Source: Lingula anatina (Eukaryota > Brachiopoda > Lingulata > Lingulida > Lingulidae). From it: DNA of 52,661 nt. Below, one piece after another: positions 37,719 through 48,876 of the stretch. The stretch is taken from NCBI RefSeq assembly GCF_001039355.2, contig NW_019774925.1, positions 428,774 through 481,434 on the forward strand. Direction: 5' to 3'. Positions within the stretch are counted from its first letter, which is position 1, and each line of letters opens with the position of its first letter. A program made the position numbers and the translations under genes. The notes below the pieces were generated by a model that ran no database searches, was not told the origin of the DNA, and saw only the letters and a list, made by a program, of their open reading frames with translations.

Positions 37719-40700
37719 ATGGAAATGGCATTTTCTATTGTTTGTGTTTTCGTAGCATTTGGAGGTAAGTTGCTATATGTTATTTTCATAATATTTTTAT
37801 AACTGTAGAATTTTTCAATTATCATTATATTGGCTTAACTTAAATATTTCAACATTTTGAAGAGGTTTCCACATCATTTGTTATAATGCTTGCTATTAAA
37901 CCTGCTTTATTGGTCATAAAGGAGGTTTCACTTCTGTTTTTAAGCTAAAAAGGTTGAGTACTACACATTTTAAGTTGTTTTTAGTGATTTTCAAAAAGGT
38001 AAAATTTCAAGTATTGCTCTGATTGTTTGTGAGTTTGTGGTCAAATATTGTATGGTAATAGAGGCCACAATTTTGGAGTTTTTTTTTTTTTTTTTTCATT
38101 TTTTNCCCTGATGTATTGAAATATTAATGTCTGTGAGAGAGGCTAGGAGAGAGAGTGCCTAAGAGACAGGTGCAGTAATGTCAATATCAGCAGGCTGTCA
38201 CACTGGTCAGAAATCAACACATCCTGTGCAGGGCTCAAATTTTCTATGAACTTAAAGTGTAGTATAAATACCCTTTTCTTTTTGGCAGTCAATGGCACTC
38301 AGCACTATATTTCCTGATTGTTGATGCCCTGGTAAAAACAAAACTTGTCAATTTAGAAAAACAGCACTTAGTACTATGGCATTCCTTCTTTGAGAACATT
38401 AAAATTGACAAGGATAAGTTGAATTATTACTTTTGCATGTGATTACATTTACGTATTTAACTAACTTTTAGAGGTTTTTGTTTATTTTGAAATTAACTTG
38501 ATTTTAATGTTAATATTTTATTTTTTATTTGAACTCACATCTTTTTACTACTTCAACCTTTTGGTTGCAATGATTTTAAATAAAGTTATCATTATTATAT
38601 TTTTCCTCTGTTTTTATTATATGTTTTTATATATGTAAGATTTATTTATTACATAGTTCACAAGTCCTTGCTTTGTTGAGCATTTTTATTATTATTCTTT
38701 TATATGCATGTTTGTTGTATTTTTGTATGCTAACTTCATCCTAGTTGTTAATGTAAGGGCCCAGGACAGCTGTGTTTCCAAGTTGTGTCCGGAGGAATAC
38801 ATTCCTGTTTGTGGCTCAGATAGGAGAACATATGGCAAGTCTATTGGTTACAAGTTTATACAATATAGTTACTCACAAAGTTAAAACATGCCAATTATCC
38901 AATCTTCATTTTTCAAGAATTATCCCGTTTAGTTGTTCACAAAATCGCTTATATTCCATTTCAAATTTTGATCAAATTTTGACCTTTGTTTTATTGGAAA
39001 AAAAAAACAATTAATCAGTTATGTTTGAAAGGTGAGCAACTACTCTAGACTTCTGGCAATGGTGGCATTTTGATAAATATTTTGTAGTTTTAAGAGTTGA
39101 GATGACATAGCAATTTCAGACAGTATTTATTTTTTACATGTGCTGTTCTATATGAACAAAAATAAAGGTTTAGTGATAATTGGACAATATCAAATATAGT
39201 ATTGGTTGGACATGTCTTACTGTTGGTACATTTCAATTAAAATTGCATTAAAGCATGGTTTTTAAGTAACAGAAGATCTTGTTGTTGTCTAAAGGGACAG
39301 TATAATTTATATGATAAAATAATAAAAATACATTTTTCTACTCAAAAATAGCTTTTGCAAGGCAACCATATAACTTTTGCTCTTCTAAATCAAAAGAAAG
39401 AAAAATGCTTTTGTAATATTGATTGAAGAATTGTTGAGTAAGCTGGGAATTTCTGCACTATTATTTGTTTTAAATAACCAGTGTACAGTCCCTTTAAGTC
39501 AGAATATTTGAGAAACATTAGCTTTCATTTTCTATCAAATGAATTTCTAACACAGATTTTAAAAGACTTCTTTTACCTTTCCAGGCAATGATTGTGAACT
39601 AGAGATTGCCATATGTTTGTTTCAAAATCAGGGAATCAAATTGTCAAAAGTTGGAGATGGTGAATGCTCACAATTAACCATAAATGCTATAAAAACTACC
39701 CAGCCTACCACAACCACAATAAAACTAACTACCACTCCTAAACCAACCACGACTCCAAAATCAACAACTCCTAAACCAACTACTACCCAAAAACCATCAC
39801 CAACAGATCTAGCAACCACTACCCCCAAACTCGCCACTCCAGAGCCAACAACCACTACTCCCAAACCAACAACCCCAAAGCCAACAACCACTACCCCAAA
39901 ACAAACACCTACAAAGCCAACAACCACTATCCCAAAACCAACCACCCCTGAGCCAACAACCACTACCCCAAAACCAACAACACCAGAGCCAATAACCACT
40001 ACTCCAGAACCAACAACACCAGAGCCAACAATCACTACCCCAAAACTAACCACCCCAGAGNTCCCCCAAAACCAACAACACAGGAACCAATAACCACCCA
40101 AGAACCAACCACTACCACACTAGTCCCAACAACCACAACTATCCTTTCCACAACACAAATCCCTACCACAATAGAAAACCCCACTACAACAGAAAAACCC
40201 TCCACAACAGAGAAGTCTACCATGAAACCAGCAAATAAATGTACATTTTACGGCTGTCGGGACCTAGATTATGTTTGTGGAACTGATGGAAATAGCTATA
40301 TCTGTAAGTATTATTTCCAAAAGCTAGGTCAAATGAGAGATTGAGTGTTCTGATTCAATTAGAATAGTGTGGCAACACGGAAGAGAAGAATGTTAGTATA
40401 GTACATCCACTTATGTAATGCAGTTTTATGTAAAAAAAGTCGTCATATTATCAATGTCGGTACTTAAAATCATTTCCACCATAACATATGTTATTAAACT
40501 TCAAATACATGCACAATCCATTAAAATATCTGTTCAATTCTAAGACTAGACTTCCTATAGTTCAAATATTTCATGTTATGCAAAGTGTGTTCAACCAATT
40601 GTGGTACATTGATCATTATCATGTTAGGTGCTAACTACCTGGTTTATGTGAGTTGTTTAGAAGGTAGTGCTGTCACTGTTGCTCACGATGGTCGCTGTGC

Positions 40701-42140
40701 AAGAAGGACAACGACCGCACCAACTACTACAGCCAAACTCTGTCCCAGGGCTCGTTGTCCAGATGGCTCTACTAAAGTGTGTGGTACTGATGGAAAAACT
40801 TACAAGTGTGAGACATTTTCACTTATGTTACTATTGTGTTTGTAACACAGTTGTAATTGTAGTTTTCATTTTAATGTTGGATGGTTTGAAATGCCATTAT
40901 TTTGTTTGTTTATTCAGATTAATTTATTTACTTATTGGCTAAATAATTTGTCTTTGTAAGTTTTGTGTGCTTAATTATTAAAAATTGAAACATTTGTAAA
41001 ATTCCATCACATATGTTGTATTTGCCTAGGTCTGAATATAATTATTACCAATCTGCCATAATTTTAAAACAGATGAATACACTATTTTGTTTAAACCTTC
41101 CAGGTAAAGAAAAGATAGAATACACAAACTGTGTAAATTATACTGCTGTGGGTGTGGCCCATCAAGGCCGATGCTGCCCCTCCCCTGATTGTGCTGTCAG
41201 TGATCCGGCTGTCTGTGGCTCTGATGGAAAGATATACCAGTGTAAGATACAGTGCATGTTACTTTTTTGTTAGCAGTTGGTCACAGACAAATTTACTGGG
41301 GCATGGAGTAGTGTGCTTATACAATAATTATTTTAGCCTGTGAAGCAGACAGAACTTAGTGGGGGCATCTTTTCTTTTTACTAGCTGGTTATTATTGCTG
41401 TAGAATAATTATCCTTTTTGGCACTATAATTTCCATGAACTTTACTTTCTATGATTTAATCACATTTGTAGGTTTGTCTAACTTTAAGCACCAGAAGTGT
41501 CGTAACAAGACAAGTGTGTATGTAGCCAGCATGCAAAGATGTCTGACAACCACTGTGTCTCCACTGGCAATGAGCACACCATCTGTGGCCTTTCCTTGCA
41601 GTGCTCGCTGCTCCTTGTCTCCCAGAGAGCACTGTGATAACAGAGGAAAAATCTATGGTAAATGTATTGTGTTATGAGTATAGCTACAAAGTATTTTGGC
41701 ATGTGTGTTGATATACTGATTTATATGTATGCTAATCATGATTAAAAAAACCTGTAAATGTTTTTATTCAATCATAAGATTAAGTAAAATCTTGATAATG
41801 TACGCTTTTGTTTTAGTTGCTACATTTTCTGAAAATGATGATAAATATTTTTAAGTGTTGAATAATATTTGTATCTCTTGGTTTTTAAAAGGTATAGAAT
41901 GCAAAATACATGTACTAATATTAATTAGGGACAGGATTCAATATTACCCGCAAAATAAATACTATTATAAATACGACTAATATAAGTGTAGACAAAGTAT
42001 ATATTATATACTTATGTTGAGATTTCTAATCTTTTTCAGGCAGTCAATGTGCTCTGCACTGGGAGATCTGTCGCTATCAGAGTCAGGGGCTCACACCTCC
42101 TCGTGAGGTAGAGTGCAATGGAAGTCCTGTTGTGGGATAA
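37719..42140 (+). CDS. Kazal-mucin gene 4 (modules a-mucin-b-b-b-c), gap in mucin exon
   Basis: Exons 37719-37764, 38745-38834, 39595-40303, 40628-40807, 41104-41241, 41472-41657 and 42040-42140. The signal peptide ends VRA before QDSC. Module a is a regular Kazal domain, CPEEYIPVCGSDRRTYG then NDCELEIAIC. A Thr/Pro linker follows (about 39680-40235), broken at the N at 40061, where the frame shifts by one; the N therefore stands for an unknown number of bases. Three b modules (CRDLDYVCGTDGNSYIC; CPDGSTKVCGTDGKTYKC; CAVSDPAVCGSDGKIYQC) and a module c (CSARCSLSPREHC, then SQCALHWEIC) complete it; it ends SPVVG. P1 residues would be Glu, Asp, Asp, Val and Leu. The intron 2 donor is GC (TATG|GCAAGT) rather than GT. 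AATAAA lies at 42193-42198, 53 nt past the stop. Confidence 0.83.
38105..38105. other. assembly N after poly-T
   Basis: A single N after a long T run in intron 1 of gene 4; probably a homopolymer uncertainty or an unsized gap. Confidence 0.9.
39292..39494. mobile_element. 203-bp MITE, TA target site, in gene 4 intron 2
   Basis: Inverted ends AAGGGACAGT and ACAGTCCCTT (one mismatch), bounded by TA on both sides (39290-39291 and 39495-39496). The size and TA duplication fit a Tc1/mariner-type MITE. It is non-coding. Confidence 0.75.
40061..40061. other. assembly gap inside gene 4 mucin exon
   Basis: The N sits between two Thr/Pro repeat stretches whose frames disagree by one base. The sequence to its right is homologous to that right of the N at 46825. 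Confidence 0.9.
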
Positions 42141-44127
42141 TATGGTCTAAAACACTGCCAATTCTGTTTTATAATCACTGCTTTGATATTGAAATAAAAT
42201 TAACTGTTTATATGATGATGGTGTTCAGTTATTAAAACATGAGTGTTTGTTTTACACATAAATAGCTGCACCACATATGATATCTTTCAAGGGTGGATTT
42301 TGTTGCTATGCATGAAGACGGTCTGATTTATCTTGAAAGACTCTTTGAAATATAAAATTAACATTTTATTTTTAAATTGACTATTTAAAATTGTCAGCCC
42401 TGGACTGAAGTCTGTCAGCTTGGATTGCTGGATCTGTCCCCACATTTTTACCCATAGTAAATTAATCAATACTGCTAGTTGGAATAAAACACTATTTTTA
42501 TCTTGTATATCTAACACATTGTAAAGAATTATTTTTCTTACCATCATATAAGTTAAACACATCTTTCCAAACATATTCTTTTTTAACATAGTCTCTTAAA
42601 AGTGTAAGCAAAAAGATGTCTGCTACAGTGAGTAAAACATATAACAAAATGTCAGGTCAACATGTAAATTAAAATCACTTGACACCAGTAATTCAACCTG
42701 TTTTGAATACATGTTTGAATATTTAATGAAATCAATTTCCTTGTTTAATCAGTAAATGGTTCATAAATCTGGTTTGTGTAATTTGTAAGGTAATCCCCAA
42801 ACAATTATGACATATGATGCAGAGTAGTAATTTGAGATTTTTATAGTTAAATAAAATATATTTTCTTCATGACAATTTGCAAAATGAAAGCTTAAAAATT
42901 TAATCAATTTAGGTCAAAGTTCCATAGATTTTGAAGTTTGTATGATGGAAAAACTAAGTAAAAAGCCAAACCCAGCTCCATAGAAATAATCAACAACTTC
43001 CAAACCAACAATACTGGGTACCACACCAAAACCGTAATGTGGGTACTTAGGGTTGCTCTGAACTATACAGTTACATGTGCCTCAGCTGAAAGTAAAAATA
43101 TTACTGTGTATGGTAATTTCTATGAGGAAAAATCATGAATTTTACAGGTACTTTAATTTTAAAGTAAGAAATGAACTTCTTTAAATGAGATATTTCTTAT
43201 TGAGTGGAAGCAACAAATTAGTTCTTTTTTATGCAGTAAAAGCACACAAATGCTTTACAGAAATACAATTTTTGTAATTATAAAATTATGTATCTGAAAG
43301 TTTGATAATTTTTGCCCACTGAAAAGATTGGATAATTACTGTACGTATATTAGGTTAGTATATTCTATGATCATAAGTATTAATCATTGAGACAAGATTT
43401 TTTTCTATAGTAAAATATTGTAAGTAAGAACAGCCGTAATTGCCTTTGTAGTACCAAATTGGATTTTTATTTACTTAGATTTATTTTGTACTTTTAACTA
43501 ACTTTTTACTTTTAACTAATTTAACTAAGATTGTTGTAAATGTGACACCAAGTTGACAGAAGAACAAATTGTCTTTGCAATGCCAATTGACCATTGTTGA
43601 AATTTTTGCACATTTTCTTGGAATCACTTCTCCACTTAAAAGTTTTAGCCCAAGAGCATGTAAGCAAATGAAACTGAAAGACAGTTTCTCAGTTGGTTAA
43701 ACATATCAGTGGAACAATGTGAAAGTATCTGCAGATCCTCCATATTTGGATAAAACAATTAAATTGTACCATCTAAAAATTCTTTACACATTTATTTCAT
43801 TTGCTGATAATTTTTTATCACACATGCACATGTACATGTATATGTGTTTTGCCATATCTTTACAGATGGAAGAAGGGTTATGAAAGCTGTGACCCTGCCC
43901 CATCTTCTGGTAAATCAGAAGGCAAAATACCCCCTGGTTTTTGTTTCTAATTGGTGTACAGCTGTACGTGTGGAGTCTGGGACAGATCATGTATGAGGAC
44001 TTGGCAAGATAAGATGCCCCCCATATGTTATTTTCCCACCCTTGTCCTTCACATTTTACTTCAGCTGTGGCTGTGTCAGGGGGGCTTGACCACCAGGGAT
44101 ATCATTATTTGAATTACGAGAAACTAA
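42141..44127. other. intergenic DNA between genes 4 and 5
   Basis: Holds the gene 4 poly(A) signal and the decayed module exon at 42913-43105. The region is duplicated at 48877-50279, except for about 551 bp (roughly 42568-43118) missing from the second copy. Confidence 0.6.
42913..43105 (+). pseudogene. decayed orphan Kazal-like b-module exon
   Basis: It aligns along its length with exon 5 of gene 3 (35308-35517): an AATTTAG acceptor, GGTCAAAGTTCC for GGTCAAAATTCC, AACAACTTCCAAACCAAC in the linker, then GGTTGCTCTGAAC and TATTACTGTG at the end. It carries several stops and has lost cysteine codons. No neighbouring exons are found, so it is a relic of a lost gene 3-like copy. Confidence 0.8.
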
Positions 44128-46076
44128 ATGATGGGTGTATTTACAGCATTTTTGGCATGCCTCTTAGGTAAGTAGATATTAGGTTTAGTATAGATTTTAT
44201 AATTATGTCAAAGAAACCAGTTTTTTTTTTTTTTTTAAAGGAGAGATGACAGGTTAAAGGATTGCAGCTGAATTATTTGGCATTGTCTTATGTTTTGGAT
44301 TCACCAATTCTAGGGCTCGATCATCATCATCATCTAAGTAAATATTACTAAAACTGACATGACAAACTTCAGTTATTCTTTCATTTTTACCATGCCAAAT
44401 ATAGCTGAAACCTGCAAACCTAATGTGACTTTCAATGCATATTATCGACCTTAATTACTCTCACTTTCCAGTGTCTTCTGTGCTTGGCCAGCAGGCCTGT
44501 ATTAGTAAGCTTTGTCCGGAGGAATATATACCAGTATGTGGCTCTGATATGATGACATATGGTAAGTTAATGGGACAGACTTTTAACCTTCACTATATTC
44601 CATATTTATCTGTGCATAAGAGATTTTTTCTTGCTGTAGCTAGGGTCTGTACCCAATTAGGAATTGGCAAAAGCTATCAAATGTTATCAGTGTACTTTGC
44701 ATTTCATATTATCTTGTTTGAATTTTGTGCGATGGTTTTCAACAATAAATTATTTTTGTTACTAAGATTAAAATCTACTTGTTACAATTTTAGGAAATGA
44801 CTGTGAACTGGAAATTGCTGTTTGCATCTTTAATGGAAAAGGACAGACATTGTCAAAGATTGGTGATGGAGAGTGTTCTCAATTTACCACTACTACAGTG
44901 AAAACAACTACAATAAAACCAACCACAACTATGAAGCCAACTACCACGGCTGAACCAACCACCACAGTACCAACAACAACAACAACAGTACCAACCACCA
45001 CAAAACCAACAATCACAGTACCAACCACCACGGAACCAACAACCACAGTACCAACAACCACAGAACCAACAACCACAGTACCAACCACCACAGAACCAAC
45101 CACCACAGTAACAACAACCACAGTACCAACAACCACAGTGCCAACCACCACAGTACCAACAACCACAAGCACAGTACCAACCACTGCAGAACCAACAACC
45201 ACAGTAGCCATCACCACAGAACCAACATCCACAACAGTACCACAAACTACCAGTACCACAATGAAAGCAACCACAACTACAAAACCTTCAACAACACCAA
45301 AATGTGTGTATGGTGGCTGTGGCTCTAAACAGTATGTGTGTGGTACTGATGGCAAGACATACCTTTGTGAGTATTATCAATTAATGTATGGTAGTAAATT
45401 AACAGTGTAACAATTAAGCTTACAAAGGGCATTAATGATAAACAAATCAGACGTATTCACATATTTAAGCAATGTGATTTTGATTCTTTAAGCTAGAACA
45501 TGTTTAATAATAAAAAAAGATTTAAAAGTCATTAATTTATTTAAGTGCTTGTGAATATGATGGATGGAATGTAAACTTCTTGTAGTAAATCTAATATGTC
45601 AAACTTAACTGATTCATTATATTGCACAAAACAATGGATAATTACCCAGTAGAAAGGTGACAGGCCTGGAATAAATTTTTTAAAAAAGCAAATAGAATTT
45701 ATTTCATGATATACCCAGTATATTTCATTATAAACTAATTACAATCATATCTTGAAAATATATAAATATTGGAGTGAATGAAGTGTTTAAAATATGTGAG
45801 TTGTCATCCTGTTCGGATTCAAATGTTCCATTCAAGGTGCAAATCATTTGGACCATGTTAATTGCCGTAGTGGCAGTAATGTTAAGATTGAACGTTATGG
45901 GCGTTGTTTAAAGACCACTCCAGTACCCACAACAGTGACCACAACTACTCCTTCAACAACTACTACTACCACTGTACCAACTCGTACCACAAAATATCCT
46001 GGATTTGGGGTTTGTGACTACAATGGGTGTCCAAGTATTCAGTGGCTATGTGGAACTGATGGAAAATCCTATATCT
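44128..46076 (+). CDS. Kazal-mucin gene 5 (modules a-mucin-b-mucin-b...), 3' end lost at gap
   Basis: Exons 44128-44167, 44472-44561, 44794-45366 and 45837-46076, all ending in phase 1, so at least one more exon must follow. The signal peptide ends VLG before QQAC. Module a is CPEEYIPVCGSDMMTYG, then NDCELEIAVC and GDGEC. The exon 3 linker (about 44885-45300) is a near-perfect PTTTVPTTTE repeat. A b module (CVYGGCGSKQYVCGTDGKTYLC, completed by CANHLDHVNC and YGRC) is followed by a shorter Thr-rich linker and the first half of another b module (CDYNGCPSIQWLCGTDGKSYIC). Predicted P1 residues are Glu, Ser and Ser. The remaining exons are missing because the assembly jumps at the N at 46825; copy 5' also leaves the window before them. 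Confidence 0.83.
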
Positions 46077-46275
46077 GTGAGTTATTGGGATATATTTTAA
46101 TTGAAGCATTATACGTCTCTTAATATGTTTGGATGGTTTAAGATTTTACAATAACAAATTTTTTACCATAACAAAGATTGTATTCATTCTGGGAAACAAT
46201 TGAAATCTATTATGTCCTACGATATAATGCCTATCAGTACAAACTAATGTAGGTCCTATATGTGACTTTTTATTA

Positions 46276-46301
46276 TGTACAGACACAGATGTGTCTGTAC
46301 A
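46276..46301. repeat. palindrome TGTACAGACACA / TGTGTCTGTACA
   Basis: A perfect 12-bp inverted repeat around a GA centre. It marks the point where the gene 5 copy departs from the gene 5' copy, so it may be the terminus of the inserted repeat element. Confidence 0.8.
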
Positions 46302-46360
46302 TTTTGCCGTCATCTGCATCTGTCGTCGCCGTCGCCGTCCCCATTGGCGTGCACTTTAAC

Positions 46361-46824
46361 CGTAAACATGATAAGTGAAAAAATGTTTTACCTTTTGGCT
46401 TGAAACTTACAGAACTGATGAATATTCATAATACGCCAGTTAAGTTCGAAAATCAGCATGATTGGGTCATTTTTAGGGAAGTTATGCTTTTTTTTCACTT
46501 TTTTCAGCAGATATGCAACACCGTAAACACGATAATTGAAAAAACGTGTTACCTTTTGGCTTGAAACTTACAAAACTGATGAATATTCATAATACGCCGG
46601 TCAAGTTTGAAAATCAGCATGATCAGGTCATTTTTAGGGAAGTTATGCTTTTTTTTTTCACTTTTTTTCAGCAGATATGCAGCACCGATAACACGATAAG
46701 TGAAAAAGTGTTTTACCTTTTGGCTTGAAACTTACAGAACTGATGAATATTCATAATACGCCTGTCAAGTTCGAAAATCAGCATGATCGAGTCATTTTTA
46801 GGGAAGTTATGCTGTTTTTTCACT
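46361..46824. repeat. three tandem ~161-bp units, cut by gap
   Basis: Units begin at about 46361, 46522 and 46685. Each carries ACCTTTTGGCTTGAAACTTA, ATGAATATTCATAATACGCC and TTTTTAGGGAAGTTATGC. The third is truncated by the N at 46825. The preceding 60 bp are CGTCGCCGTCGCC-rich. The whole block is absent from copy 5', so it is an insertion in the gene 5 intron. Confidence 0.88.
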
Positions 46825-46825
46825 N
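46825..46825. other. assembly gap joining repeat to copy 4' mucin exon
   Basis: A non-coding tandem repeat lies left of the N and the middle of a Thr/Pro coding exon lies right of it. No splice acceptor or gene start lies between, so the join cannot be a natural gene structure. Confidence 0.9.
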
Positions 46826-48876
46826 ACAAAACCAACAACACCTGAACCAACAACCACCCAAGAACCAACCACTACCACACCAGTCCTAACAACCACAACT
46901 ATCCTTTCCACAACACAAATCCCTACCACAACAGAAAAACCCACTACAACAGAAAAACCCTCCACAACAGAGAAGTCTACGATGAAACCAGCAAATAAAT
47001 GTACATTTTACGGCTGTCGGGACCTAGATTATGTTTGTGGAACTGATGGAAATAGCTATATCTGTAAGTATTATTTCCAAAAGCTAGGTCAAATGAGAGA
47101 TTGAGTTTTCTGATTTAATTAGAATTGTATGGCAACACGGAAGAGTGTTAGTGTAGTACATCTACTTATATAATGCAGTTTTATGTAAAAAAAGTAGTCA
47201 AATTATCAATGTAGGTATTTAAAATCATTTCTACCATAACATATGTTATTAAACTTCAAATACATACACAATCCATTAAAATATCTGTTCAATTCTAAGA
47301 CTAGACTTGCTATAGTTCAAATATTTCATGTTATGCAAAGTGTGTTCAACCAATTGTAGTACATTAATCATTATCATGTTAGGTGCTAACTACCTGGTTT
47401 ATGTGAGTTGTTTAGAAGGCAGTGCTGTGACTGTTGCTCACGATGGTCGCTGTGCAAGAAGGACAACGACCGCACCAACTACTACAGCCAAACTCTGTCC
47501 CAGGGCTCGTTGTCCAGATGGCTCTACTAAAGTGTGTGGTACTGATGGAAAAACTTACAAGTGTGAGACATTTTACTTATGTTACTATTTTGTCTGTAAC
47601 ACAGTTTTAATTGTGGTTTTCATTTTAATGTTGGATGGTTTAAAATGCCATTATTTTGTTTGTTTACTCAGATTATTTATTTACTTATTGGCTAAATAAT
47701 TTGTCTTTGTAAGTTTTGTGTGTTTAATTATTAAAAATTGCAACGTTTGTAAAATTCCATCACATATGTTGTATTTGCCTAGGTCTGAATAATTATTACT
47801 GATATGGCATAATTTTAAAACAGATTTATACACTATTTTGTTTAAACCTTCCAGGTAAAGAAAAGATAGAATACACAAACTGTGTAAATTATACTGCTGT
47901 GGGTGTGGCCTACCGTGGCCGATGCTGCCCCTCCCCTGATTGTGCTGTCAGTGATTCAGCTGTCTGTGGCTCTGATGGAAAGATATACCAGTGTAAGATA
48001 CAGTGCATGTTACTTTTTTGTAAGCAGTTGGTCAAAGACAAATTTACTGGGGCATGGAGTAGTGTGCTTATACAATAATTATTTTAGCCTGTAAAGCAGA
48101 CAAAATTTACTTTTTTTTTACTAGCTGGTTATTATTGCTGTAGAATGATTATCCTTTTTGGCACTATAATTTCCATGAACTTTACTTTCTATCATTTAAT
48201 CACATTTGTAGGTTTGTCTAACTTTAAGCACCAGAAGTGTCGTAACAAGACAAGTGTGTATGTAGCCAACATTCAAAGATGTCTGACAACCACTGTGTCT
48301 CCACTGGCAATGAGCACACCATCTGTGGCCTTTCCTTGCAGTGCTCGCTGCTCCTTGTCTCCCAGAGAGCACTGTGATAACAGAGGAAAAATCTATGGTA
48401 AATGTATTGTGTTATGAGTATAGCTACAAAGTATTTTGGCATGTGTGTTGATATACTGATTTATATGTATGCTCATCATGATTCAAAAAAACTGTAAATG
48501 TTTTTATTCAATCATAAGATTAAGTAAAATCTTGATTTTGTACACTTTTGTTTTAGTTGCTATATTTTCTGAAAATGATGATAAATGTTTTAAAGTGTAG
48601 AATAATATTTGTATCTCTTCATTTTTAAAAGGTATAAAATGCAAAATACATATACTAATATTAATTAGGGACAGGATTCAATATTACCCACAAAATAAAT
48701 ACTATGTATATATATATATAAGTGTAGACAAAGTTTATATTATATACTAATGTTGAGATTTCTAATCTTTTTCAGGCAGTCAATGTGCTCTGCACTGGGA
48801 GATCTGTCGCTATCAGAGTCAGGGGCTCACACCTCCTCGTGAGGTAGAGTGCAATGGAAGTCCTGTTGTGGGATAA
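46826..48876 (+). CDS. Kazal-mucin gene 4' (second copy, 5' part missing)
   Basis: Exons 46826-47063 (3' part of the mucin exon), 47383-47562, 47855-47992, 48212-48397 and 48776-48876. It lacks the signal peptide and module a. It encodes the same b-b-b-c order as gene 4. Exon differences from gene 4 are small: 2 of 180, 6 of 138, 2 of 186 and 0 of 101 bases, with in-frame changes His-Tyr, Gln-Arg, Pro-Ser, Ser-Asn and Met-Ile. All splice sites and the stop are intact. AATAAA lies at 48931-48936. Either a tandem duplicate or the other haplotype of gene 4. Confidence 0.8.

Noticed and set aside
42287-42589. 100-codon - strand frame between genes 4 and 5
   Set aside because: It is partly kept in the second copy (49025-49207) only because the DNA is duplicated; no domain and no splice or start context.
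46361-46824. Spaced repeats as a CRISPR array
   Set aside because: The units are about 161 bp and directly tandem with no unique spacers, in eukaryotic DNA.
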